A stretch of 64,000 nucleotides of DNA. Source: DASXRA01 sp036506155 (GTDB lineage Bacteria; Actinomycetota; Actinomycetes; Mycobacteriales; Jatrophihabitantaceae). Shown in pieces: positions 44,853 to 53,998 of this stretch. The stretch's first letter is position 1; every line of letters starts with the position of its first letter. The stretch spans positions 62,001-126,000 of the forward strand of contig DASXSF010000080.1 in assembly GCA_036506155.1 (NCBI GenBank), written 5' to 3'. The notes under the pieces were generated by a model, which did not search any database, had not been told where the DNA came from, and was given only the letters and a program-made list of their open reading frames with translations. A program made the position numbers and the translations under genes.

Positions 44853-46181
44853 GTGACCGATCCTGTCGAACAGGCCCGCCCATTTGGATTCGAGACCCGG
44901 CAGCTACACGCCGGGCAACGGCCCGATCCGAATACGGGGGCCCGAGCGGTGCCCATATTCCAGACAACCAGCTACGTGTTCGAGGACCCCGAGTCCGCGG
45001 CGGCATATTTCAACCTGCAGGAGTACGGAAACACCTATTCGCGCATCATGAACCCGACCGTCGCGGTGTTCGAGGAGCGAGTGGCGAACCTCGAGGGCGG
45101 CGCCGGCGCGGTGGCGTTCGCGAGCGGGATTGCCGCGCAGGCCGCCGCGCTGTTCACGCTGCTGGAGCCGGGCGACCACGTCGTCTCGTCGTCGGCGCTC
45201 TACGGCGGGACGGTGAACCAGTTCAAGCACCTGCTGCGCAAGATGAATGTGGAGCTGACCTGGGTCGATCCCGACGACCTCGAGGCCTGGCGGCAGGCGG
45301 TGCGCCCGAACACGAAGGCGTTCTTCGGCGAGACGATCGGCAACCCTGCCGGCAACGTGCTGGACATCGAGACCCTCGCAGCCGTCGCGCACGAGCACGA
45401 GCTCCCGTTGATCGTGGACAACACATTCGCGACGCCCTACCTGTGCCGCCCGATCGAGTGGGGCGCCGACATCGTGATCCACTCGGCGACCAAGTTCCTC
45501 GGCGGCCACGGCACAAGCATCGGTGGTGTTGTCGTCGAGGCCGGCACGTTCGACTGGTCCAACGGGCGTTTTCCCGTGGTTGCCGATCCGTCGCCTGCCT
45601 ATCACGGCCTGCAGTTCCACGCGACGTTCGGGACCTACGGCTACCTGATGAAGCTGCGCGCCGAGACCCTGCGTGACCTCGGCGCGGCGCTCTCGCCGTT
45701 CAACGCCTTCTTGTTCCTGCAGGGGCTCGAGACCCTGTCACTGCGCATGGAACGCCACGTCGACAACGCGCAGGCCGTCGCAGCGTTCCTGGAGTCGCAC
45801 GAGCTGGCTGCTAACGTGACCTACCCCGGCCGGCCGAGCAGCCAATACCGGCCTCTCGTCGAGAAGTACCTGCCCCGCGGGGCCGGCGCAGTGTTCTCCT
45901 TCGACTGCGCCGGTGGCCGCGCCGGCGGGCAGGACCTCATCCGCGGCGTGACGCTGTGGTCGCACCTGGCCAATGTGGGCGACGCCAAGAGCCTGATCAT
46001 CCACCCGGCCAGCACCACCCACCGCCAGCTGAGCGACGGTGAGTTGCGGGCGGCGGGCGTCGGGCCGGGCACGGTGCGGCTGTCGGTCGGCACCGAATCC
46101 GCCGACGACCTGACCTGGGATCTCGAGCAGGGCTTCGCGCGCGTCGCTGCCGCGCTCGGACAGAAAGTAGCGACGGCATGA
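44853..46181 (+). CDS. metY: O-acetylhomoserine sulfhydrylase
   Basis: The product is 442 residues from a GTG at 44853. It is a PLP enzyme of the Cys/Met metabolism class: PIFQTTSYVFEDPESAAAYF, then NTYSRIMNPTVAVFEERVAN, and HSATKFLGGHGTSIGGVVVE, with the PLP Lys near residue 213. It makes homocysteine from O-acetylhomoserine and sulfide. Coupled to metX (19-base gap) and overlapping the next gene by four bases, it is part of a compact three-gene operon. Confidence 0.9.
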   Translation: MTDPVEQARPFGFETRQLHAGQRPDPNTGARAVPIFQTTSYVFEDPESAAAYFNLQEYGNTYSRIMNPTVAVFEERVANLEGGAGAVAFASGIAAQAAALFTLLEPGDHVVSSSALYGGTVNQFKHLLRKMNVELTWVDPDDLEAWRQAVRPNTKAFFGETIGNPAGNVLDIETLAAVAHEHELPLIVDNTFATPYLCRPIEWGADIVIHSATKFLGGHGTSIGGVVVEAGTFDWSNGRFPVVADPSPAYHGLQFHATFGTYGYLMKLRAETLRDLGAALSPFNAFLFLQGLETLSLRMERHVDNAQAVAAFLESHELAANVTYPGRPSSQYRPLVEKYLPRGAGAVFSFDCAGGRAGGQDLIRGVTLWSHLANVGDAKSLIIHPASTTHRQLSDGELRAAGVGPGTVRLSVGTESADDLTWDLEQGFARVAAALGQKVATA

Positions 46182-46660
46182 CCGATCTCGCCCGCTACCA
46201 GGACCCGCTGACCATCCAGCGCGTGCTACACACCGCGAAGACGATCGCGATCGTCGGCCTGTCGAACAACGAACTGCGGGCAAGCTACTTCGTGGGCTAC
46301 TACCTCAAACGGCACGGTTACCACGTCATCCCCGTGAATCCCCGCGAGACCGAGATCCTCGGGCAGACCTCCTATCCGAGCCTGCTCGACGTTCCCGAAC
46401 CGATCGACGTCGTGGACGTGTTCCGCGCACCGGACGCGCTGCCGGGCATCGCCCGCGACGCGGTGGCGATCGACGCCGGCGCGCTCTGGTGCCAATACGG
46501 CGTCATCAACGACGAGGGCGCGCGAATTGCGGAGGACGGCTCTGTGACGGTCATCATGGATCGCTGCCTCAAGGTCGAACACGCGCGCTTCCTGGGCCGG
46601 ATGCACTGGCTGGGGTTCAACACGGAACGCATCACCTCCGTCCGCGCCGGACTCCAGTAA
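46178..46660 (+). CDS. CoA-binding-domain protein (YccU-like)
   Basis: The product is 160 residues, with Rossmann-like pattern AKTIAIVGLSNNELRASYFV, GYYLKRHGYHVIPVNPRETE, VVDVFRAPDALPGIARDAVA and LWCQYGVINDEGARIAEDGS. This matches the CoA_binding_2 domain. In many actinobacteria it follows metY; it may sense or carry CoA for metX. Its start overlaps the metY stop (ATGA). Confidence 0.85.
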   Translation: MTDLARYQDPLTIQRVLHTAKTIAIVGLSNNELRASYFVGYYLKRHGYHVIPVNPRETEILGQTSYPSLLDVPEPIDVVDVFRAPDALPGIARDAVAIDAGALWCQYGVINDEGARIAEDGSVTVIMDRCLKVEHARFLGRMHWLGFNTERITSVRAGLQ

Positions 46661-46679
46661 CTCAGGCGGTGCGTGCTCG

Positions 46680-46800
46680 AAACCCTCGAACTACCCCACC
46701 GGCAACGTCCACGATCGCGCCTTCGGCACCACGCAATGCCCGGGCTGCGGCGAACCGGTCGTGCGGTACTCGACTGCCGGGCGGCTACGAGGGCGAAGCG
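46680..46800 (+). pseudogene. Possible fragment of AmmeMemoRadiSam radical SAM protein C-terminus
   Basis: One frame reads NYPTGNVHDRAFGTTQCPGC followed by GEPVVRYSTAG. GNVHD with a TxCPGCG zinc knuckle is typical of the C-terminus of AmrS-type radical SAM proteins. No upstream radical SAM domain or CxxxCxxC motif exists here, so at most it is a remnant. Weak call. Confidence 0.3.
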
Positions 46801-46864
46801 GGCAGCTGGGGAGCGCGCCGCCTGCCGATCACCATCACTTGCCTGGGGTGACGAAGATAGGCAC

Positions 46865-47791
46865 ATGGCCTTCACCCGCGACTCGGTGCCGGACCTGAAC
46901 GGCCGCACCGCGGTGATCACCGGCGCCAACGGAGGGTTGGGGCTACAGACAGCGAGGGTATTTGCGAGCAAGGGCGCGTGGATCGTGCTGGCTGCCCGCG
47001 ACCAGACGAAGGCCGCGAGGGCTCTTGCCGACATCCGTGCGGAGACACCCGACGCCCGTCTTGAACTGGTCGAGTTGGACCTGGCGTCGCAGGCGTCGGT
47101 GAAGAAGGCAGCCGGGGAGATCCTCGCGGGACACGCCGAGATCGACATTCTGGTCAACAATGCCGGCCTGATGGCGATGCCGGAACGGCAAACCGTCGAC
47201 GGGTACGAGATGCAGCTCGGCGTCAACCATCTCGGGCACTGGACGCTCACCGCATCGCTTATGTCGGCGCTGCTGGCGGCTCCGGCGGCCCGCGTGGTGA
47301 CCGTGACGAGCACGGCGCACCATTTCGGGCGCCCGCTCGATCCGCGCAACCCGCATCTTTCCGGGAACTACCGCCCCTGGCGCGCCTACGGCCGGTCCAA
47401 GTTGGCGAACTACCACTTCGGACTCGGCCTACAGCAGCAGTTCGAGCAGGCGGGGGTTCGCGCACAGAGCCTGATCGCCCACCCGGGCCTGACCCACAGC
47501 GATCTGCAGATCAGGACGGTCGCCGAGGGTGGCGGCGGCTGGACAGGCCCGTTCTGGGCATGGACGGCCAAATACACCGGCATGGACGTCGAGCACGGCG
47601 CCATGCCTCTGATCCGGGCGGCCACCGACCCACAGGCGCAGGGCGGACAGTTCTACGGCCCCCGATTCGGCAACTTCGGTCCCGCCGTGCGGCTGCCGGT
47701 GCTGCGGCCCGGAACCGACCGGGCCGTCCGGACGCTGTGGCGGGTCTCAGAACGCGAGACCGGGATTCCACTTACGGTTCGACCGCGCTGA
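46865..47791 (+). CDS. Short-chain dehydrogenase/reductase
   Basis: The product is 308 residues. Cofactor motif TAVITGANGGLGLQTARVFA (TGxxxGxG), then DILVNNAGLMAMP. The active site has Ser in VTSTAHHFGR and YGRSKLANYHFGL (Y-x-x-x-K). This is the oxidoreductase/retinol-dehydrogenase-like branch. Substrate unknown. It is not in an obvious operon. Confidence 0.85.
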   Translation: MAFTRDSVPDLNGRTAVITGANGGLGLQTARVFASKGAWIVLAARDQTKAARALADIRAETPDARLELVELDLASQASVKKAAGEILAGHAEIDILVNNAGLMAMPERQTVDGYEMQLGVNHLGHWTLTASLMSALLAAPAARVVTVTSTAHHFGRPLDPRNPHLSGNYRPWRAYGRSKLANYHFGLGLQQQFEQAGVRAQSLIAHPGLTHSDLQIRTVAEGGGGWTGPFWAWTAKYTGMDVEHGAMPLIRAATDPQAQGGQFYGPRFGNFGPAVRLPVLRPGTDRAVRTLWRVSERETGIPLTVRPR

Positions 47792-47808
47792 CGATCTCGC
47801 CCAGTGGG

Positions 47809-48759
47809 CTAGCGGTCATGCCTGCTCAGCCAGTCGACGTAGTCCGGTACGGCGCTCTCGACGTCGTACTCCGGCCGGAAGCCGGTGTCCTCCCGCGGCC
47901 GCGCGATGTCGAGGTAGAAGCCCTCGGGCCGGACGGGATTGCGACCCTCCGGGAGCGTGATGTTCGCGCCCGGGACAGCGGCGTTGATCGCGGCGACGAC
48001 CTCGCCGTAGCGCACCAGCCGTCCGCCAGAGACGTTGTAGATGCGGTGGTTCAGGGGCTCGGCAAGCATGAGCATCGCGATGGCTCGGCCGCAGTCCTTG
48101 ACGTAGCAGAGGTCCGTCTGGTCGTCGGCGTACGCGGGTGGGCGGGGCGGGGTGAGCTCGGGGTCCTCGCCCCGGACCGCGGCGCTGAGCAGCCGCGGAA
48201 GCGGGGTGAACGGGTTGTCGGGCACCCCGAGCGGCCCCCAGATGGTGCCGATTCGCAGGCTCACCGTGTCGAAACCGGCACTGCCGCCGATCAGCGCGGC
48301 GAACGACTCCCCGGCCTTCTTGAACACCGGTGTCTGGTGCCCGGCCACGCCCGGCAGCAGAGCGTCCTCGCGGTGCGGGGCCTCGTCCAGCCCGGCGTAC
48401 ACGCCGATCGTGCTGGCGACGGAGAACCGCCCGACGCCCCACACTGTCGCCGCCTCAAGCGCATTGAGCAGGCTGAGGGTGCTGGCGCGGAGGTACTCGA
48501 CCGGATCGGTCAGGTCGTACCGGGCCACCGCGAGGTGCACGATGCCGGTGATCTCGTGCCGCTTCCCGACGTCGAGGAACGCGGCCTCGTTCATGGTGTC
48601 CAGCGGCTCGACGACGACCCGGCCGTCGGACTGGTCGGCGAGGAACTCCGGCAGCTCGGTCGACCGGTGCGCGGTGACCACGACGGATTCGCCGAGGTCG
48701 AGCAGTGACCGCGCGGTGTGCGACCCGATAGAACCGAGGCCGCCCGTAACGAGAATCAT
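47809..48759 (-). CDS. NAD-dependent epimerase/dehydratase
   Basis: The product is 316 residues. MILVTGGLGSIGSHTARSLL is the GxxGxxG cofactor motif. HLAVARYDLTDPVEYLRAST and the RFSVASTIGVYAG element fit extended SDR enzymes, but the YxxxK motif is not clearly conserved, so this may be a non-epimerase member. LVRYGEVVAAINAAVPG is the C-terminal substrate lobe. Its start overlaps the stop of the upstream VOC gene (48756-48759), so the two are coupled. Confidence 0.75.
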   Translation of the reverse strand: MILVTGGLGSIGSHTARSLLDLGESVVVTAHRSTELPEFLADQSDGRVVVEPLDTMNEAAFLDVGKRHEITGIVHLAVARYDLTDPVEYLRASTLSLLNALEAATVWGVGRFSVASTIGVYAGLDEAPHREDALLPGVAGHQTPVFKKAGESFAALIGGSAGFDTVSLRIGTIWGPLGVPDNPFTPLPRLLSAAVRGEDPELTPPRPPAYADDQTDLCYVKDCGRAIAMLMLAEPLNHRIYNVSGGRLVRYGEVVAAINAAVPGANITLPEGRNPVRPEGFYLDIARPREDTGFRPEYDVESAVPDYVDWLSRHDR

Positions 48760-49199
48760 TCGCCGTCACGCCGGACCTCTTGCAGCAGCCACAGGTTGCC
48801 GTCCGGGTCGCTGAACTCGGCGAAGGACATGTAGCTGCTGCGTTCCGGGTCCGGGCCCGCTTGCCATTCACCGTCGCTCACGTGGAGGATGCCGCCGACC
48901 TGAACTCCGCGCGCGATCAGCTCGTCTCGTGCGGCGACCAGGTCGCTGACGGCCAGGTGCAGTCCGCGCTGGGAGCCGGGCGCGGCGGTCACCAGCGGCC
49001 CGGAGTCGAGGGCCAGCCCGGTGCCGAACCCGATCGAGCAGGCGGACCCGGGCGGAGTCACCTGCACGATCCGCCCGCCTCGATTGGCTTGCCCGTCGAC
49101 CTCCAGCTTGAAGCCAAGAGTCTGGGTGTAGAAGTCCTTGGCCCGATCCACATCGGAGACCGGAATGATCACGAGTTCCAGCGTGAGGTCCACCGTCAT
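48756..49199 (-). CDS. VOC-superfamily (glyoxalase-like) protein
   Basis: The product is 147 residues from ATG at 49199, with AAGGAG just upstream. It has VIIPVSDVDRAKDFYTQTLG, then VTPPGSACSIGFGTGLALDS, LHLAVSDLVAARDELIARGV and FAEFSDPDGNLWLLQEV. This VOC branch often pairs with SDR or epimerase genes. It is similar to the gene at 61801, so the two may be paralogues. It is divergent from the Lrp regulator, which may control it. Confidence 0.85.
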   Translation of the reverse strand: MTVDLTLELVIIPVSDVDRAKDFYTQTLGFKLEVDGQANRGGRIVQVTPPGSACSIGFGTGLALDSGPLVTAAPGSQRGLHLAVSDLVAARDELIARGVQVGGILHVSDGEWQAGPDPERSSYMSFAEFSDPDGNLWLLQEVRRDGE

Positions 49200-49325
49200 G
49201 TGCTCCTTCACATCGTCTGCCCCGACGCTAGCCAGCGCGGCTGCGGACCCGCCATCGCGAACCAAACGCATGCGAGCGGTCCGCGTTCCGTTCGCAACGC
49301 GTGGGCGACGGATACCGTCTCTGTC

Positions 49326-49814
49326 ATGGGTACCGAACTGGACGGGACCGACTGGGCCATCATCGGTGAGCTCCAGCGCGACGCACGGCTTTCGTTCAAC
49401 CAGGTCGCCAAACGGGTGAACCTGTCCGCGCCGTCTGTCGCGGCCCGGATCCGCCGGCTGGAACGGGCCGGAGTCATCGAGGGCTTCCACGCCCATATCA
49501 ACTCCGCCGCCGCCGGGCTTCCGGTGACCGCGTTCCTGCAGTTGCACTGCCACCCCGGCCGCTGCTTGCTCAAGACGTCCGCGGCCGAGAAGTTCCCGGA
49601 GATCGTGGAGATCCACCGGCTCAGCGGCGACTCCTGCACCATGGTCAAGGTGCGGACCGCCTCGATGGCACACATGTCGTCGCTACTGGAACGCATCGGG
49701 GAGCACGCCGACACCAACTCGCACATCGTGGTCGAGACACCGCTCGAGCACGGCACACTGCAGATTCCTCCGCCGGCGCCAGCAGCCACTCGCCATCGAG
49801 GCTGGAGCGCCTGA
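49326..49814 (+). CDS. Lrp/AsnC-family transcriptional regulator
   Basis: The product is 162 residues from ATG at 49326. The HTH reads LDGTDWAIIGELQRDARLSF, then NQVAKRVNLSAPSVAARIRR. The RAM-type ligand domain covers FHAHINSAAAGLPVTAFLQL to VETPLEHGTLQ. It could respond to an amino acid, and the neighbouring carbamate kinase and ornithine aminotransferase point to arginine or ornithine, although the operon directions (converging on arcC) do not prove this. Confidence 0.85.
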   Translation: MGTELDGTDWAIIGELQRDARLSFNQVAKRVNLSAPSVAARIRRLERAGVIEGFHAHINSAAAGLPVTAFLQLHCHPGRCLLKTSAAEKFPEIVEIHRLSGDSCTMVKVRTASMAHMSSLLERIGEHADTNSHIVVETPLEHGTLQIPPPAPAATRHRGWSA

Positions 49815-49841
49815 CGAGTACGGCCGGCGCCGGCGCGCTTC

Positions 49842-50813
49842 TTACCGCGGCGCGGGCCCGGGCGCCGCTGCCATCTCGTCGCGGGCGGTGACGATGGTGC
49901 CGGAGCGGCCGGCGAGCGCCTCCTCGATCTGCTCGAGCGAGGTGATAACCGCGAATCCCCGCCCGGACGAGGCGAAGTGGCACGCGGCCTCGACCTTGGG
50001 CAGCATGCTGCCGCTGTCGAACGCGCCGGCGGCGGCGTACCCGCCCAGCTCCGTCACGTCGACCTGGCCCAGCGGGCGCGCCGACGGCGTGCCCCAGCCG
50101 AGTAGCACCGCCTCGACGTCGGTGGCGATGATCAGCGCATCGGCATCGAGGGAACGGGCGAGCAGCGCGGCCGTCAGGTCCTTGTCGATGACGGCCTCCA
50201 CACCGCGGTGGCCACCGAGGCCGTCGGCCACCACCGGGATCCCACCGCCCCCGGCACACGTCACGACGAAGCCGGAGTCGAGCAGCACACGGGCCGCTTC
50301 GTGGTCGAGAAACGCACGCGGTTCCGGCGACGCGACGACGCGGCGCCAGCCACGCACGCCGCGGTCTTCCCACGCCTGCCCGTGTTCGATCATCAGCGCC
50401 GCTTCAGCGCGCGGTAGATAACGGCCGATCGGCTTCGTCGGACGGGCGAAGCCGGGGTCGTCCGCAGCGACGAGAGTCCGGGACACCAACGCAGCGACCC
50501 TCGACGGCAGCCCGCGCGCGGCCAGCGAACGGTCGAGTGCATTGAGGATCAGTGCGCCGATCGTGGCTTGCGTCTGCGCGCCGCACCAGTCCAAGGGCAC
50601 GGGCGGAACGACCGCCGCCGCCATCTCGTTCTTGACGAGCAGGTTCCCGACCTGTGGACCGTTGCCGTGGGTGAGCACGATCTGATGGCCCGCCGCGACC
50701 ATGGCCGCGACGTGCGGCATCGTCCGCTCGACGGCCAGTCGCTGGTCGTCCGGCCGCGCACTCCCGTCAGGCGCCGTCAATGCGTTTCCGCCGAGGGCGA
50801 TCACCACCCGCAC
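49842..50813 (-). CDS. arcC: Carbamate kinase
   Basis: The product is 323 residues, starting at a GTG (VRVVIALGGNALTAPDG). The amino-acid-kinase fold shows GGNAL at the N-terminus, LTHGNGPQVGNLL, DWCGAQTQATIGALI, the phosphate-binding CAGGGGIPVV and VIDKDLTAALLA. It produces ATP from carbamoyl phosphate. No arginine deiminase or ornithine carbamoyltransferase is visible within this window, so the carbamoyl-phosphate source is outside or different. Divergent from ornithine aminotransferase. Confidence 0.9.
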   Translation of the reverse strand: MRVVIALGGNALTAPDGSARPDDQRLAVERTMPHVAAMVAAGHQIVLTHGNGPQVGNLLVKNEMAAAVVPPVPLDWCGAQTQATIGALILNALDRSLAARGLPSRVAALVSRTLVAADDPGFARPTKPIGRYLPRAEAALMIEHGQAWEDRGVRGWRRVVASPEPRAFLDHEAARVLLDSGFVVTCAGGGGIPVVADGLGGHRGVEAVIDKDLTAALLARSLDADALIIATDVEAVLLGWGTPSARPLGQVDVTELGGYAAAGAFDSGSMLPKVEAACHFASSGRGFAVITSLEQIEEALAGRSGTIVTARDEMAAAPGPAPR

Positions 50814-50891
50814 GGCGCGATCCTACGAACCATCCGCTCACTCCGCACTCGATCGGGCTCGCGACCGCTACTGTCTCCGTTGAGGAGACGA

Positions 50892-52133
50892 ATGATGAAC
50901 GATTCAGGCTTGGGCGTGAAGACCGGCAGCATGTCGGCGCGGACCAATGCGGCGATTGACCTCGTCGAGGCGCACAGTGCGCACAACTACGCGCCGTTGC
51001 CCGTTGTCATCTCAGAGGGTGACGGGGCGTGGGTCCGTGATGTCGACGGGCACCGGTACCTCGACCTGCTCGCCGCGTACGGTGCGCTGAACTTCGGGCA
51101 CCGCCACCCGCAGCTCACCGCCGTCGCGCACGCCCAGCTTGACCGTTTGACGCTTACAAGCCGCGCATTCCACAACGACCAGCTCGGCCCGTTCTGCAAC
51201 GCACTCGCCGAACTCGCCGGCATGGACCTTGTTCTGCCGATGAACACGGGCGCCGAGGCCGTCGAGACCGCGCTGAAGACGGCGCGCAAGTGGGGTTACC
51301 AGGTCAAGGGGATCCCGGCCGACCAGGCCACGATCGTGGTCGTAGGCGGGAACTTCCACGGCCGGACGATCACTATCGTCAGCTTCTCCGACGACAAGGA
51401 GTCCACGGCCGACTTCGGCCCGTTCACTCCCGGATTCGTCCGCGTCCCATACGGCGACGCCGACGCCCTGCGCGCGGCGATAGACGACCGGACCGCGGCT
51501 GTCCTCATCGAGCCGATCCAGGGCGAGGGCGGAGTGGTGATCCCGCCAGACGGCTACCTGCAGGCCGTGCGTGACGTGTGTACCGACGCGAACGTGCTGA
51601 TGATCGCCGACGAGATCCAGTCCGGGCTCGGTCGCACTGGCTATACGTTCGCCTGCGACCACGAGGGTGTGCGACCCGACGTCTACGTGCTGGGCAAGGC
51701 GCTCGGCGGTGGCATCATGCCGCTGTCGGCGGTGGTGTCCCGAAGCGACGTGCTGGGCGTGTTCCGGCCCGGCGAGCACGGCAGCACTTTCGGCGGGAAT
51801 CCGCTCGCCTGCGCGATCGGGATCGAGGTCGTCCGCATGATCGCCACCGGCGAATACCAGCAGCGCGCGGTCGCCCTGGGCGAGCGCCTCGCTGACATGC
51901 TGAAGGCCCTGCCGGCCGTCGCCGTCACCGCCGTGCGCAGCCGGGGCCTATGGGCTGGGATCGACCTCGCCAACCGCACCGGCCGCGACGTCTGCGAAGG
52001 CCTGCTGCGGCGGGGCGTTCTGGCCAAGGATGCGCACGAGCGGACGATCCGGCTCGCCCCACCCTTGGTCATCGAGGCCGCCGACCTGGACTGGGCGCTC
52101 AGCCAACTCGCCGAGGAGCTCACCGTCGCCTGA
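50892..52133 (+). CDS. rocD: Ornithine aminotransferase
   Basis: The product is about 413 residues; GAGGAG sits 5 or 8 bases before the tandem ATGs at 50892 and 50895. It is a class-III PLP enzyme: GDGAWVRDVDGHRYLDLLAA, LPMNTGAEAVETALKTARKW, GNFHGRTITIVSFSDD, ADEIQSGLGRTG and the PLP Lys in VLGKALGGGIMPLS near residue 268. It converts ornithine to glutamate semialdehyde. It is divergent from arcC and converges on the cyclic-DPG-synthetase-like gene. Confidence 0.9.
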   Translation: MMNDSGLGVKTGSMSARTNAAIDLVEAHSAHNYAPLPVVISEGDGAWVRDVDGHRYLDLLAAYGALNFGHRHPQLTAVAHAQLDRLTLTSRAFHNDQLGPFCNALAELAGMDLVLPMNTGAEAVETALKTARKWGYQVKGIPADQATIVVVGGNFHGRTITIVSFSDDKESTADFGPFTPGFVRVPYGDADALRAAIDDRTAAVLIEPIQGEGGVVIPPDGYLQAVRDVCTDANVLMIADEIQSGLGRTGYTFACDHEGVRPDVYVLGKALGGGIMPLSAVVSRSDVLGVFRPGEHGSTFGGNPLACAIGIEVVRMIATGEYQQRAVALGERLADMLKALPAVAVTAVRSRGLWAGIDLANRTGRDVCEGLLRRGVLAKDAHERTIRLAPPLVIEAADLDWALSQLAEELTVA

Positions 52134-52145
52134 AGCTGACCGGCC

Positions 52146-53459
52146 TCAGGTCAGTACCGGCGCGAGTACGTCGAGCAGGCTGGGCGAGTCCGGCAACACC
52201 TCGAGGTCGTATCGCACCCGGCACGCCGGCTTGCGGATCTCGATAACCCGGCGGAGGTCGATCGGCGTGCCGATCACGACGACATCGGCGTCCGCCGAGT
52301 CGATGATCCGCTCCATCTCGGCGAGCTGGCCGTCCGAGTAACCCATGGCCGGCAGCGCCGGACCGACGTCATACTTGCGGAACGTCTCGCCGATCGTGCC
52401 GATCGCCCAGGGCCTCGGGTCGACGATCTCGGTTGCACCAAGTGCACGCGCCGCGACGACTCCGGCTCCGAACTTCATCTCGCCGTGCGTGAGCGTCGGA
52501 CCGTCCTCTACGACCAGGGCGCGCTTTCCCTTGATCGCGGCGGGATCATCCACGCTCACGCGGCTGTTCGCCTTGACGACGGTCGCCTCCGGGTTCACCT
52601 GGCGGATCGAGTCCAGGAGTGCCGCCACCTGATCGGCCGAAGCCGAGTCGATCTTGTTGATGACGATCACGTCGGCCATGCGGAGGTTGGCCTCGCCCGG
52701 GTGATAACTCGTCTCGTGACCAGCGCGGAGCGGGTCGGCCACAACGATGTGGACGTCCGGTGCATAGAAGGGCAGGTCGTTGTTCCCGCCGTCCCACAGG
52801 AGCACGTCGCACTCGCGCTGCGCCTGCTCCAGGATGTCGCCGTAGTCGACCCCCGCGTACACGATCGTGCCCGACGCGATGTGGGGCTCGTACTCTTCGC
52901 GCTCCTCGATCGTCGTGTCGTACCGGTCGAGGTCGCCGAGCGCCGCATATCGCTGCACGCGCTGCGCCTCAAGGTTCCCGTACGGCATCGGATGCCGAAC
53001 CGCCACGACTCGTTTGCCGGCGGTCTTCAGGGTGTGGGCGACCGCTCGCGTCGTTTGGCTCTTGCCAGAGCCGGTGCGGACGGCGCACACGGCAACCACC
53101 GGAACAGTCGCAGCCAGCATCGTCTCGTGCGGCCCGAGCAGGACGAAGTTCGCGCCGGCGGCCAGCACCTGGCTGGCCTTGTGCATCACGTGCGTGTGAC
53201 TGACGTCCGAGTAGCTGAAGATCACGTCGTCGATCGCCCGCTCCCTGATCAGCTGCGTCAGCTCACCCTCGTCGTGGATCGGGATTCCCTGCGGGTAGCC
53301 CTCGCCCGCCAGGCTCGCCGGGTACGTCCGGTCGTCAATGAACGGGATCTGCGTCGCGGTGAACGCAACGACGTCGACCCCACGGTTGCCCCGATAGGCG
53401 ACGTTGAAGTTGTGAAAATCGCGCCCAGCAGCTCCCATGATGAGGACGTGACGCGGCAT
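52146..53459 (-). CDS. Cyclic 2,3-diphosphoglycerate synthetase-like P-loop protein
   Basis: The product is 437 residues, starting MPRHVLIMGAAGRDFHNFNV. It contains a P-loop AVRTGSGKSQTTRAV near 126-140, the GNLEAQRVQRYAALGDLDRY and DVLLWDGGNNDLPFYAPDVH segments, and INKIDSASADQVAALLDSIR. This combination matches archaeal cyclic 2,3-diphosphoglycerate synthetase and its bacterial homologues. In bacteria the product is not established; many sit beside carbamate kinase and arginine genes, as here. Whether it makes a cyclic phosphoester or another kinase product is open. Confidence 0.75.
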   Translation of the reverse strand: MPRHVLIMGAAGRDFHNFNVAYRGNRGVDVVAFTATQIPFIDDRTYPASLAGEGYPQGIPIHDEGELTQLIRERAIDDVIFSYSDVSHTHVMHKASQVLAAGANFVLLGPHETMLAATVPVVAVCAVRTGSGKSQTTRAVAHTLKTAGKRVVAVRHPMPYGNLEAQRVQRYAALGDLDRYDTTIEEREEYEPHIASGTIVYAGVDYGDILEQAQRECDVLLWDGGNNDLPFYAPDVHIVVADPLRAGHETSYHPGEANLRMADVIVINKIDSASADQVAALLDSIRQVNPEATVVKANSRVSVDDPAAIKGKRALVVEDGPTLTHGEMKFGAGVVAARALGATEIVDPRPWAIGTIGETFRKYDVGPALPAMGYSDGQLAEMERIIDSADADVVVIGTPIDLRRVIEIRKPACRVRYDLEVLPDSPSLLDVLAPVLT

Positions 53460-53604
53460 GCCTGGTTCCTCTCAGAGGTCTGAAACGCCGAAGGCCGGAC
53501 CTGCTCTTCGCGAGCAATCTACCGGTCACCCGCTCGACTTCCTCGGCCTTCGTTCGGTTACATTCGCGGTGTCGGCGAAACCGCGATCTTGGGGCACGAG
53601 GCTC

Positions 53605-53979
53605 ATGAGGCGAACCGTCCACGTCCAGGTACGACGGGTCTACGACGACCCGGAGCCTGGCGACGGCCGGCGAGTGCTCGTCGACCGCGTCTGGCCGCGG
53701 GGGCTCAGCAAGGACCACGCCCACCTCGACGAGTGGTGCAAGCAGGTCGCTCCGTCGACCGGCTTGCGTACGTGGTACGGCCACGATCCCGAGCGGTACC
53801 AGGAGTTCGCCCGTCGCTACCGCACCGAACTCGACGAGCCCGAGCGCGCTACGGCCCTGTCGCACCTGCGCGAACTCGCGGCTGCCGGACCCCTCACGCT
53901 GCTGACCGCCACGAAACGAAGCGATATCAGTCAGGCCGCCGTCCTCGCCGAGATGCTCGGCCGGTCCGCGGGTGGATGA
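53605..53979 (+). CDS. DUF488 family protein
   Basis: The product is 124 residues. The DUF488 signature is seen in VQVRRVYDDPEPGDGRRVLV, DRVWPRGLSKDHAHLDEWCK, WYGHDPERYQEFARRYRTEL and a C-terminal LTLLTATKRSDISQAAVLAE. Function unknown; genes of this family often occur with stress or redox genes. The frame is open to 53458, but those residues are not part of the family. Confidence 0.85.
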   Translation: MRRTVHVQVRRVYDDPEPGDGRRVLVDRVWPRGLSKDHAHLDEWCKQVAPSTGLRTWYGHDPERYQEFARRYRTELDEPERATALSHLRELAAAGPLTLLTATKRSDISQAAVLAEMLGRSAGG

Positions 53980-53998
53980 GTCAGGACGCGGTACCCGC

